Shown piece after piece: positions 46,201 through 56,099 of a stretch of DNA of 64,000 nt. The stretch's first letter is position 1; every line of letters begins with the position of its first letter. Under the pieces are notes generated by a model that was not told the DNA's origin, made no database searches, and saw nothing but the letters and a program-made list of their open reading frames with translations. This DNA comes from Symsagittifera roscoffensis. Its lineage: Eukaryota > Xenacoelomorpha > Acoela > Convolutidae. Position numbers and translations under genes: made by a program. The DNA is taken from the NCBI RefSeq assembly GCF_963678635.1, contig NC_087065.1, positions 34,533,679-34,597,678 on the forward strand, given 5' to 3'.

Positions 46201-49200
46201 GTTCCTTCATGATTACGCTATCATGGCTGCGTTATCAAATCGGAATATAGACTTTTTTGTCGTGTCAAATCTTTTGAATCATTTTGCATCTTAATGCATA
46301 ATGAATTCAAATTTCCAAGCGTCTCCGGCACACTTAGTGTGGAGGTAACGAATACGCCTGGGACGGCAAAGTATTTTTTTTAAACGGTGAATGTTCCGTT
46401 TCAAAAAAATTGTCGGCTTTTTGTTTGTCTGCTGATGTTTTGTCTTAGTCGCCACCTATTTTTTTTTTACTCGATGCAGTTTTCGGCCCAAATGACTGCG
46501 GCTCAGATTACAATAACTTGGGATAGCCTAAAACGTTAAAAATCTCAAAATGAATTTTGTAGTTCAAAGTTTTTCATGACAACTTTATTTTCGCTCGATA
46601 ATGGTTTTAGAATTTTCTTTCAACGCCGTCGAATGTGTTTCCGGACGTGTTTTTTTTGCGAATAGAATATCATTCCAGACAATCTTTTGAAGTTTTTTCA
46701 ACTGTGGTTCCTTTGAATTTTTTTTCGTTGTCTTTGGACTTAGTGGCTCTCGTTTGCTTTCCTGTCTGCTAGCTTGCAATGCTATTTTTGTGGTATCGGA
46801 AGGGCGCAGAGACAATTCAGCCACAGACAATTTAGCCGATTTAAAATACAGACAATTCAGCCAAAAAAACTCTGACAATTCAGCCAAAGACAATTCGGCC
46901 TATTTAGATTAAAGAGATAAGATAAAAGGGAACATTAAAACTTTTCTTATTTGATTAAAGTCAGAAAGCTTTCAACACTTTTCCAAAGAAATGTGAAACA
47001 TCAAATAACAAATTTAAAGATCAAAACAAACTTGCTATGCATAAAGTTTTACGAAATATGTACATTGAAGGTACAAAGTTCTAAATACTTCTGTATATGG
47101 TCTCGATTGTTGTTTTTTGCGTTTTGAACGAGTTTATCATTTGCTATTGAATACTTGGGCTTCTGTTTTCTTATAATATCACCGGACATCAGTCTCTCTA
47201 CATTAATTTCGGCGTTTTTTTGCTCATCTTTGAAACGTGTGATCAACTTGGGGAGGGCTGGATGCTTTGTCGATACGAATTTATTGAAGCTGCCGATCCA
47301 TGCCTCCAATGCATTGTTCGTACGAGGCTCTCCGCTGAGCATCCGATTGAAAACGTTCCAATCGGCAATGTCAAACTTTGGTTTGACGCGTCTATTTCCT
47401 CGACAAGCACCAATATAGGTGTCTTCGAAGTATTCCGATAGACTCTGGAATTCCTCTGAGGGATCCTCTTTTCGGAGCGCCTCAAAAGCGAAAATAACGT
47501 CGTCAATGGGAACGAATGCCAAGCAAATCATTTTTTTGACATTCAGTCGAAACTCATCATCGTCCATGTACTTGCGCGTAAAACCAAGTTTTTGTACATT
47601 GCGCCATACTGCTTGGCCCAGGTGGAAGAAACAGAATTGAATTTCTGTATCAGGCTGCATTTTTTTTATGGCGTTGCAAACAGCGGCTTCAAAATCAATG
47701 ACTACTTTTTTTCCAAATTGCTCTAAGCAGCCAAAAAGTTTTTCGTAAGTGTCTTGCGTCTTATTGGGCAGCGTTCCATCGCAATGACAGATTTCCGACT
47801 GAGAAAGCAAATCAAGCGCTGGTAGTGTTGCAAAAACTAAAACTCGACTACCCAAATTACCTGATAGACGGTTGCACCCTCCCCCGCCAAAGGCATGATA
47901 AAAATATCAGCGTAACTGTGTGGCCAGTATGTGGTAGGGGTGGTCAGCCCTTTAACTGATATCCTTTTTGACCGCCTGTAAATTCCACAATTTCGGGTCT
48001 GCTTTCGTGTAAGTTGGTTAACGTTCAAGTATTGCGCAGTTTTTTGTTGAGTTCGATTTTTGCTTAACTATTATTCCAAAATTGGAAACATAATGAGTTG
48101 TATAAAGTTTTATTACGCTTAGGTATTTTTGGTTCTTAGGTATTTTAATTGTTTTATGTGCATTTGAAAGGAATTACTTATAAGTCGTCTAATGAAAGCT
48201 TTGATGTTTTGCTGCATGTGAAAAGTTTTTGCGCGCACGTTTTAAAACTTTAAAACTGTCTGAATAGTCTTTGGCCGAATTGTCTCACTCATTTTGACTG
48301 AATTATCTGAATTTGAAATTGGTTGAATTGTCTGTGATCGAATTGTCTGAACGCGATCGCAAGTGATACGAAGCTTCACTTTGCCTCTGTGTGAAAAGTA
48401 ATTTTTTTTAATTTTTCTTTTCCGTAAACATAAACTTTACTCATGTATTTAACCTGTTTTAACTTATCGATCCCACGTGTGGTTTGCTAATTTCACTTCT
48501 TCAACGAAACTGGGAGCATTTCAACAAATCTGTTTATCAATGGATTGATTTTAAGCTGGATTATAAAACAGCATTTCAAATCCACCTTTCTTTTCCAATT
48601 TGCTGCATTATGCAAAATTATGATTTCATGTCTTTCTGCATGTTGCTGCACAGATTAACTGAATTAGATATCCACAGTTTGGTACTTTTCTACCTTCCAC
48701 GAAAATTTATTCACACCATCTTGTCATTTCTAGCGTCATCCCCTCGAACTCTTGCAATTGATGCAGATGTACAATAAGCAGAAGTTATGTTAATGTCTTT
48801 TTAAATGATATATTTTTTGTACAGCTAGTTGGATTATTTTAATTTCAGATTTGTTTCATTGTTGTTATTCTTTTAAAGGAATTAAGTCTTTTTTCTCTCA
48901 TTCTATCGCTACACGACCGGGTTTGAACTCATGGCTGTGCTCGAGGTTGACCGAAATAATGATTTTATCGCAAGTTGCAGCGACAGTGAATTGTAGATTT
49001 TGAGTCACGTTTTTTAGTGAACATTTATCTACCCAATATAAACAATTTTTGGCCCCGTTGATTTTTGCCGCTGATAAAATCTGTAATTTTGTTATCGATT
49101 TTAGTAGTGCGGTGAATATAATGATATGACTTCGTGTTTTTTATGATTTTTTTTTAATTATCACTCAGTTATGTTGACTGAATCCCCAGAAAAGATTCTT

Positions 49201-52200
49201 CTACGATTAGCACTATCTCTATGCGGCGTCTCAAGTAAATTAGTCGGCTAAATTGAGACTCAGTCTATTTGCGATATAGAGACGCACTAATCCTCATAAT
49301 CCATAACACTAAGTAGATTTAATCTATTCTAGTGGGTTATAATGATGTGGGCTATTTTGTCGATTGGATAGATTGGTATGGGATTTTTTGAATAGGATTT
49401 TTTGAATGGGATTTTTTGCATGGGATTTTTTGCATGGGATTGTTTGTCCTGGCACATCGAATTCACTGCCTAATTTCGTACTGCTTTAATTGCCATTTTT
49501 TGTCCGATTAAATTTTGCTTTGGTTTCATGATACAAAATCTGATCATGGATTTGCGAATTATTCCTGATAAAATGGGATGACTTCTTTCAGGTAAAACCC
49601 TCGATTCTATTGGCTGGTCCTCGTGATCGAACCAGGAGAAATCCTCAACAAAGTCAGGGTTCAACTGAGGTGTGTTCTAACCTGGAGGGAGTCAGTAAAC
49701 TTCAGGCTATATTGGTCGGCTTCTCCAATATGCCACTGATGGACCTGATTCAGATATGTAATGAGTGTTCTGCTATCACTTTGCAAGAAATCGAGGACAG
49801 AATTAATCAATTGGGCTACCAATTTGCAAATCAGCAGTGCCAACAGGTGACTATTCGTTCAACATGATGTGGATAGTTATAAGAGGTCGATTTTTTTAAA
49901 AGTAGTTGTACTGTTCATTGTTCGCATAGACAACTGGAAGTAATTTGGTCAATCTGCAGCTCTACTTCTCCGAGACTCTCTACTACAAACTACTGCATAC
50001 AATGGTGCTGTCAGAAACGAAGCGAATCAAGTGCTCCTCTTCGCCTTCTAAGCTGTTCATTTTCGACCTGCTTCACAGAGAGAATTTTCACAAAAGTTTG
50101 TTCGCATGCTGCATTGAAATTGTCCTCACTAGCTATGGCTCCAAAAAGTTAGTTGATTGTTTTTATTTCAACTGAATGTTCTATATATTCTTTATTGTAA
50201 TCTATTCCTTAGTGCTCCAAATCTGTCCTGGTCCGATCAGATTTTACAACTAAATTAAACAATTTGCTGTGTTTGCGACCGTATCGATAACCGATGATGC
50301 TTTTCTCTATTAACATCGATGTATTGAATTCAATTCCAATCTTTGTGAACTTCTGTTCAGTTTATTTCCATGGATTCTGGAAGTGTTCACTTTGAAGCCC
50401 TATCACTTCTATCGGGTCATTGAAGTGGTCATCAAACATGAGGAGGGTCTATCAAGAGACGTGATCAAACATTTAAATTGGGTTAGTGCTTGAATGAGCA
50501 AATTGTTTATAGTAGCGGTCGACTATCGCTATCTAAAATAGAATAAAGCAAACCAAATTTGAACAAGCTTCCAGAAGTAAATGATTTAAAGGCCGGGCTA
50601 AGCAAACGACCATTTTATTTTAAGTCTTATCTTCATGAGTTGCGAGGCTATTGTAGTGAAAAGCGTGTCATGTGGCTTTTAAATTAGCTTCAAATGGACT
50701 TGAAGTTTAAACAGGCAATTATGTTGCAAAATCATGCGTGATATAAGACTTCATGAATGCATGAAGTGAAATCAATCTCGGAAAGTTTCTGATGGACATT
50801 TTGAGGTTCTACTCACAGAATCTAGCTGACCAGACAAAAATACTTGAATGTTATCTTTTTGTAACACTGATTTGTTGTTTCGACCACTGAAAGTGGTCAG
50901 GATCTTTGCCTTCGGGTGTTTTAGTTTTTTCTTTTTTTTTTCACGCAAAATCAGATACGACAAATAATAATCGGAATACGAAGAGTGATAAATCCAAAAA
51001 GAGCTTTTTCAGTCTTGATTCGAACAGGGTTGGGAATTTATTTAACATTGTAATTTAGCATTCAATTTAAATTACAAGGTTATTTATGTTTTCTTATTAA
51101 GAGTCGATGAACGTAGTTCAGACTTATATAGGTCGCGATGATTTGTTTTTTTTTTCAGGAAATTTGTTCTGACTTAAATTCACTTTTTCACGGTTTGACT
51201 ATTATTTTTTGAGTTCAGTTCATTTCTTTCGTTAGAAGGAAGGCAAACTCCACTGTCGAACAGCAAAAGTTAAAAGGTTGCGAGCTTAAGATAAAAATTT
51301 CCTGTCCGTTTTAGGTGGAGGAGTCGATATTGGAAGAGCATGTGTGGCAGAGTGACTCGCCGCTCTGGATAGACATTGAACAGGCAGCTGGCGAGCTGCC
51401 TTCGGGTTTTACAGGAGTTCCCAGGTGCATTGACGTCCTGCTTCCGAACCAGATGTCCAACTCAACTAGTGCAGCTCTCAAGAATAGGGTCCAGAACAAG
51501 CTGCAGGGATCTGAATCAGTAAGAGCTGCTAATACTATGAAGCTCGTGACATCTTCAGGACAAACGTTGATTTCGTTGCCTTCTACTTCAACGAACTCAT
51601 TGGGTACTTCAAAGTTAATCGATCAGCTTAATCAAAATCAATTGACAATGAATCCATTAAATGCGACGTCCTCTCAATTGAGTGGTGTTTCTCCTACAAA
51701 AATGACGCTAGACAAACCGAGAAAAACTGGGGCGCTGAGTTTATTTTTCCGCAAGGTAAGTGAAAACTTGGCTGTTTTTTTTTAGTATGCTGTCGTGTTA
51801 AATCCGTTCCTCCCGTTGCACGGTGAAAATGTGATTACTTTTGCTGATGTAGGAAAATATCACATGAAAAAAATGCACATTGTTTGATTCATGATTCCTA
51901 CACTCAGTTTTGGGACTCTTTGTGTCGGCTGTAGTCTTTGTTTTCATAAATTTAGCAGAACTGTTCCTTTTAGGTATACCTTTTAGCCAGTGTTCGTATT
52001 CGGCAACTCATGGCTGGATTAGAAGCAACAGATCCCCAATCGGCCAATCAGAGTTCAGATTCCCAATCTTCTACAAGTAGCAGCTCTTCGGCAGCTGTGA
52101 ACGAAGAGTCCAATGAATTGAAGAAAATCTGGGCCGTGTTCGAGAACTGCATGGTACTGAGTTCTGAATTGCTGGTTAACAGACATTTGGATCAAGTGAT

Positions 52201-53906
52201 TTTAGCGACTGTTTACCTCGTGGGAAAAGTAAGGAATTTGAACACCTGTCATTAAATGAGGCAAAATGAAGCTTAATGCTAATCAAATCATTTGGTGCAG
52301 TTGTATTGATTGCATGAAACCATTCACCCAACAAAGATCCGAAGAAGGAGCTAAAAATGTGAACTTCGTGACGTCGATGATGTTTGTTATAGGCTCTGAG
52401 TAAAAAGTGGACGTTTGAGAAAATACTGGGTGTGTACAGGTTTCAGCAACAAGCCAACAGGAGGACATACAGGAGAGTTTTGATAGCCTACCTCCAAACA
52501 GCCGACGGAAGTTTGTCTAATAAAGAATTGTTTCTACTTAGCCAAAACATGATCGAGTCAATTTTAAAAATTAAGAAACGGGGTCTTATGCACTAAACGG
52601 TCCAAAATCAATATATATTTTTAAATATCTATGGCTGAAAGTTTTGCGGTCGAATCTGATTGAACCAATCAAACTCAAGCAACACGGTCTGGAGTGTCAG
52701 TCAACATTTCCAGCAGATAAAAACATAAGCCGAAGTTAGCGACAATGTGGAACTTTGTTAAATAAATTAATTTCAAGTTAATTGTAAAATTTTACCGAGA
52801 CAAGAAATGGCTTTGAGAGTGAAATGACTTCAACAGAACAAAAGTTCTTAGTTTTCGGTCTGTGGTCATTTCGACTCACAGTTTTGTCTGCTTGAATTTT
52901 TAATCTAAATACCATACCACGTTTAATTACCCAATTAGATTCAACCACATAATTTTCAGTTCAATATGTAGAAATACTAATTTTGGACCGTTAAGTGCAT
53001 AAGACCCAAGAAATGTTTCTAGCTTGGCTTGAGCTGGTGTCTTGAAAAACTTTTCGCGGAGAGTTCATAATTATACAAGTTTTTTTTGTCGAAAAATGGG
53101 ATATTCAAACACAAGTGGTTGGTGATACTAACAGCATTTCAAATTTTAGCTTTTGAAGAAAACAGAGACGACATTGCGGTATTTTACGACCAAATCTTCG
53201 TTCCAAATTGCACAGATTATGTTGAGCAGTTTTTGTCAAAACATTCGTACAGTGCGACCAAACCGCATGCTGCTTCCGGACTTATACCCAATAAAACCTG
53301 TCTGGATAAAAATACCTGTGTGATTCCATGCCACAAAGGGAAACCACTGGCTGCCCGGAAGGTGTGTCTCGATCACAACTTCTATTTGATGCCGCATCGA
53401 GATGAAGATGATAAAAGTGCCTATCAGAAGTCGAACACTTTGACTTATAGATTCTCAATCTGTCCGTCCAAGGTTTGTTTGATAACGAATCAAATTTTTA
53501 TTTCAGCCTTGAGAGAGTAACATGATATGTCAGTCAGTTGAGTGTTGGGGGGGGGGGGGGGGGGGGAGGCGGCAAACGGTAGTATTCGACTAGTGCTTCT
53601 TTGCCTATTTTTACTTCGAAATTTATAAAGATGTTTATTCTTTAGAAGTTGGACGAATTTAATTCCTACATTCAATCGAAGGAAATGTCCAAAAAGTTGA
53701 ATCCTACTGCATCCGCTTCATCCTTTAAGTCCAAATATTTGCAGTCACCCCACACTTCAAAAGGCCATCTTTTTGGACTGAACGAGAAAGTGAACTACTT
53801 CAAGCGAAGCATGTCTAGTTCCTATCAACATATCGGCTCAAGCAGTAAAGATGCAAGACTTTCTTCTTCTGTTTTGCCGAATAGTTTCGAAAACAGACAA
53901 ACGTAA
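34294..53906 (+). CDS. RBL: Retinoblastoma-family pocket protein (p107/p130-like), 15 exons
   Basis: Exons: 34294-34434, 34946-35052, 35126-35320, 35433-35494, 35612-35737, 43049-43304, 43471-43579, 49592-49846, 49930-50147, 50361-50481, 51315-51755, 51974-52228, 52393-52510, 53150-53472, 53646-53906. All phases agree and give 995 aa. The N-terminal cyclin-like domain spans ~1-330 (GNDLVWIVCSLY, LRGDLVNCSQLLLCC, FRPYLEKM, GQLDERLFVKEA). Pocket A is ~355-560 (FPWILEVF, ISRDVIKHLNW-like, WQSDSPLW). A spacer follows, then pocket B from ~670 (ALSLFFRKVYLLASVRIRQL, IWAVFENC, RHLDQVILATVYLVGK, IAVFYDQIFVP). The C-terminal FSICPSKKLDEFNSYI resembles the p107/p130 end more than RB1. The family binds E2F-DP and LxCxE proteins to repress cell-cycle genes. 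Introns 4 and 7 have GC donors (GCAAGT). An acceptor-like tract ends just before the start, so a 5' UTR exon is likely. Confidence 0.93.
34517..34935 (+). repeat. R1 repeat inside RBL intron 1
   Basis: Runs from TTAAGAGTAATGAACGTAGTG to CAACTGTCAGTTGACTATG and fills most of the 511-bp intron. It ends only ~10 bp before the splice acceptor (34945). It matches 54848-55282 and 57845-58250 throughout, including GATCCAGTTTTCTCAAGTTG. Confidence 0.8.
35777..35797 (+). repeat. R2 hairpin motif in RBL intron 5
   Basis: CCCTTGC-GATAA-GCAAGGG stem-loop followed by GGGTACTAGACTTTTTCCC. Equivalent sites: 22774, 26116 and 54565. Confidence 0.7.
36745..37076. repeat. 164-bp tandem duplication inside the family B ORF
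   Basis: Unit 1 36745-36908 and unit 2 36909-37076 are identical except for T-run length and one base (GTACTAG versus GTATTAG). They cover the segment between the RT thumb and the CCHC knuckle, destroying the frame. Confidence 0.9.
39243..39844 (-). pseudogene. SGNH-hydrolase-like ORF1 of LINE family B
   Basis: All SGNH blocks are visible on the minus strand: VIGTSRTKYI (block I, GTS for GDS, Ser nucleophile), RGATLHDLF (block II-like Gly), VAGYNDNR (block III, GxND), and past a frameshift near 39458 DGIHFSFYGNG (block V, DxxH). Such esterases occur in ORF1 of CR1-type LINEs. Here the gene precedes an RT with a restriction-like endonuclease by ~30 bp. The frameshift comes from a short local duplication. 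Start taken at the first in-frame ATG. Confidence 0.72.
40239..40261 (-). ncRNA. Hammerhead-ribozyme-like core behind the Penelope RT
   Basis: The minus strand reads CTGATGA, then T, a 3-bp stem GTC/GAT (one G-U pair) closing a 5-nt loop, then GAAA. CUGANGA...GAAA with a minimal stem II is the conserved core of the ribozymes in Penelope-like element terminal repeats. Stems I and III are not verified and it may be degenerate. Confidence 0.45.
40820..41013. repeat. Inverted repeat (fold-back), ~85-bp arms
   Basis: Left arm about 40820-40904, right arm 40930-41013, spacer ~25 bp. The best part pairs GTGGCAGCGGATGGAATA with its complement, and both ends pair through CTCTGCAACAGA / CATCTGTTGCAGA. 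About 85-90% of positions pair. It lies at the 5' end (minus sense) of the Penelope fragment. Confidence 0.8.
41640..42960. repeat. Ancient ~168-bp tandem array in RBL intron 5
   Basis: A TTTTCTCAAAAACTACCCTG.CAAATCT-like word recurs near 41661, 41822, 41991, 42162, 42330, 42496, 42650 and 42820, a steady 154-171 bp step. A second word, GCATCAGCTG-like, recurs between them. Units are strongly diverged (~60-70% by eye) and non-coding. Confidence 0.7.
43599..44160 (+). repeat. R4 repeat, copy 1 (RBL intron 7)
   Basis: Shares the AACGGAATATTTGTGCTCGG start, a TTTGAAAAGATATTTTACCT block, a GGTTTAAAGATTGCCA block and a CAGGGCTTTGCCCTGATACG end with 56100-56895 (minus) and, in part, 59235-59580. 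Confidence 0.75.
45416..45634 (-). pseudogene. MULE transposase remnant
   Basis: The minus strand encodes EFEQAALNACSSIFETEIIG then CYFRLCHIFHRK, matching the DFE.A..NA.....I.GCFFHL.Q...RK signature of Mutator-like transposases; the second catalytic Asp is Glu here. Only ~70 codons. It is unrelated in position to the MULE at 46803-48354. Confidence 0.5.
45885..46205 (+). mobile_element. LINE RT scrap (catalytic box region)
   Basis: Translation in shifting frames gives SFYNILNDLPKSVTT, CFLYADVYNLSSSTD and KYLGILISNDVSW, the order of CR1/RTE-type RT motifs around YADD (here YADV). It has many stops. Confidence 0.55.
46803..48354 (-). mobile_element. MULE DNA transposon, 1.55 kb, in RBL intron 7
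   Basis: Terminal inverted repeats of ~100 bp (46803-46901 and 48255-48354) pair closely and are each built of GACAATTC-type words (GACAATTCAGCCA, CAGACAATT, GACAATTCGGCCAAAGAC). Flanks TATCGGAAG (46794-46802) and GATCGCAAG (48355-48363) agree at 7 of 9 positions, a plausible old 9-bp target-site duplication as expected for Mutator-like elements. It encodes a transposase remnant on the minus strand. Confidence 0.82.
47049..47855 (-). pseudogene. MULE transposase, N-terminally incomplete
   Basis: 268 codons open without an ATG at the head. Visible: CHCDGT (first Asp, ~26), VVIDFEAAVCNAI (second Asp, ~54), FCFFHLGQAVWRNVQ, CLAFVPIDDV, YFEDTYIG, and PRTNNALEAWIGSFNKF with Glu ~184 as candidate third residue. 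This is the MULE transposase core domain (PF10551-type). The usual N-terminal FLYWCH or DNA-binding part is not recognisable upstream, so the element is probably internally deleted. Confidence 0.85.
49376..49447. repeat. ~14-15-bp minisatellite in RBL intron 7
   Basis: Five copies of TGGGATTTTTTGCA/GAATAGGATTTTTT-type units. Confidence 0.85.
51096..51290 (+). repeat. R1 repeat, partial, in RBL intron 10
   Basis: AAGAGTCGATGAACGTAG, TATATAGGTCGCGATGAT and CTCCACTGTCGAACAGCAAA match the window-start copy (inverted) and the 54.8 and 57.8 kb copies. It ends ~25 bp before the exon 11 acceptor. Confidence 0.75.
53547..53566 (+). repeat. G20 homopolymer in RBL intron 14
   Basis: Twenty consecutive G within a 173-bp intron. 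It can form a G-quadruplex in RNA or DNA; length is prone to sequencing error. Confidence 0.9.
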
Positions 53907-54845
53907 ATGATTTCAACGGCTAGATTTTTAGAAGTTTATTATCGATCAGAAATCGATCATCACATCTTCCAACTTTAATACAGCTCCATGGAGGTTCAGA
54001 GGAATTGGATTGTTACGCCATTGCTTGGCAAAAGAAATGATCAAGGCAACATCCAGCCTAATTTTCCTCAGTTTCTATGGCGCAGTGTTTAAATGGTGTA
54101 TATTTCCATTGTAGTAAGCCATGAAGGTGCTCAAATGGATTTGATAATTTAAATGCGTCACAGAAAAGTGCAATTCTAATTACTTGATTTCTATAACTGA
54201 ACTGTTGTTTTTGTTGATTTAACCCAAAGGGATAAACGAAATTTAAGAAACTAAATAAAAAAGTTGTCAGATTGGTAGCTCGGAAAAGAACGCAGTAGAA
54301 AGGTAAGGCGTTTTTTTAAACAAAACTGTTCAAACTTTACTTGATTTGATTTGACACACTGTTTTTTGTTATTTTTCAGTTCTTTCGATTATATGTAAGC
54401 TTGATCTCTTAAAAAAAATTTCAAGGTTTGTTGTAGATACTTAGTTTTGAGCAATTCTTGCAAATGTTTATTGTGTGGCTTATTAAGTGTCAGTAAACGG
54501 AGTGAACTCACTTTCGAGGTCGTTTGTTTACCTTTCTTTTTCGCTGGTTGATTTTGGATTTATTACCCTTGCGATAAGCAAGGGTATTACAACCGGGCAC
54601 TAGACTTTTTTCCCGTAAACAACTTTGTCCACAGGATCTTTACTTCTTCTAGAGGATCTTCACTTCTACAGGATCTTTCAAATTTAAACAAAAGTACTAT
54701 CACTTAAATAGTAATTAGTTCAAGCCCGTTTCAGTTGTAATTATCTTAACAAAAAAATTCTGTTTTTTTTTTTGGTTTCGTGGTTTTCGTCTTAGTTTCT
54801 TTCCGTTGATTTTGCGTTTTTTTAAACGCCATTTTTTATTTGGTA
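53907..54845. other. RBL 3' flank
   Basis: No ORF. An AATAAA at 54254-54259 is a candidate poly(A) signal ~350 bp after the stop. An R2-type hairpin (CCCTTGC-GATAA-GCAAGGG) lies at 54565-54585, followed by GGGCACTAGACTTTTTTCCC as at 35797. Confidence 0.45.
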
Positions 54846-54847
54846 TA

Positions 54848-55282
54848 TTAGTGAATACTCTTATATAGGTCTCGCTGTTTTTTTTTCAGGAAAAGTCTTA
54901 AATTTTGTTCGCGCTCTATTTCGATTTTTCGAGGTTTGACTTGTTTTCTTTTCAAGTTCAGTGCATTTCTATTGTTAAAAAGAAGGCAAACTCCACAGCA
55001 AAACTGTAAAGGCAAAAACTTTAAAGGTCACGAAAAACGTAATCGACTGCTAATTTCGAAAATGGAAATTAATTATCAGATTTTCCTGCGAAAAGAAAAT
55101 TTTACCTATTGATCCAGTTTTCTCAAGTTGGGTAAATAAGTTGTTCTACAAATTCAAAGAGCTTTAAACCCTTTCTTTTCAAAATTACAAAGTTGAAAAT
55201 TTTTGAAAAAGTGAGTCGGTTTTTTTTCAGGTATCTTTGTGCTAATTACTCTTTTCCAACTGTCAGTTGGCTATGTTTAAAT
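54848..55282 (+). repeat. R1 repeat, full-length copy
   Basis: From ACTCTTATATAGGTCTCGC to CAACTGTCAGTTGGCTATG. It aligns along its whole length with 34517-34935 and 57845-58250. Confidence 0.8.
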
Positions 55283-55699
55283 TAACCATGTCTGATTTTG
55301 AGTTTTTTTCCATTTTTTTTTGCTTTTTTTAAAATAAAAAGATATTCAAACAGTTTCAGTTTATGTTATATTGACTTAGTCAACTTGTTTTGCGTTATTT
55401 CGAGTGCAAAATGTTTCCGTTTGGCATTATTTGTTTCAATTAAGGTCGTAAACACTTAATTTTTATGAAAATTTTGATAACAACAGTTTTGTTTTCGGCT
55501 CTGCACAGGTTTCGGCCCAGAGTTTCTCGCCTGTGTTGCCACTGGGTAAATGCTTTCTTCTTTTTGAGGTCCGTTAATGAACTTCATCTGATACAAATAT
55601 CAATTTCTTGTTGCGGTATTTTTCAATTTTTGTCTAGTTTATGTTTCAAGTAAATTTTTTTCCCACGATTTTTAAGAACTTTTTTACTTGTCTTTTTTT

Positions 55700-55960
55700 T
55701 CATGTGTTTTGCATCACAAGTGTTGCGAAGCTCCGCTTTGCCTCTGTGTTTCAAATTGAATTCAAAATTCATTTGCTGAAAGGCTGGCTAGTAACACTCT
55801 CCAAATACGAAAAAGCAAAAGGCTCGAGAAAACGTGAAAGACTTGTTTCGAACATGGAATTGAATTTTCAGAATTCCCACCGAAATAAAAAACCAGTTGA
55901 CCCAGTTTTCTTTTATTTGGTTAATCTTATGCTGTGTATTTTTCCCTATCATTTAAATAT
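55700..55960 (+). repeat. R1-related repeat, 3' half
   Basis: AACACTCTCCAAATACGAA, AACGTGAAAGACTTGTTTCG and GACCCAGTTTTCTT match 34620-34760. A GCGAAGCTCCGCTTTGCCTC word at its head recurs near 28480, 48368 and 59145. Confidence 0.6.
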
Positions 55961-56099
55961 TGAAAATCATTCATAAAAATTTGTTTGGCAAATTCCTTCA
56001 TACTGTGCTCAATTTTTTCGTGCAAGTACCAAAATAGTCCGGAAAAGCAATGAAAAATAGTCCGATATCAAACCATAATTGTTTCTCGAAGCGAACGGG

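Noticed and set aside
48484-48777. 97-codon frame in RBL intron 7 as an exon or gene
   Set aside because: No domain, no matching splice phases with flanking RBL exons, and exons 7 and 8 already join in phase.
55641-55976. 111-codon frame downstream of RBL
   Set aside because: It lies inside R1-related repeat sequence and is not conserved between repeat copies.
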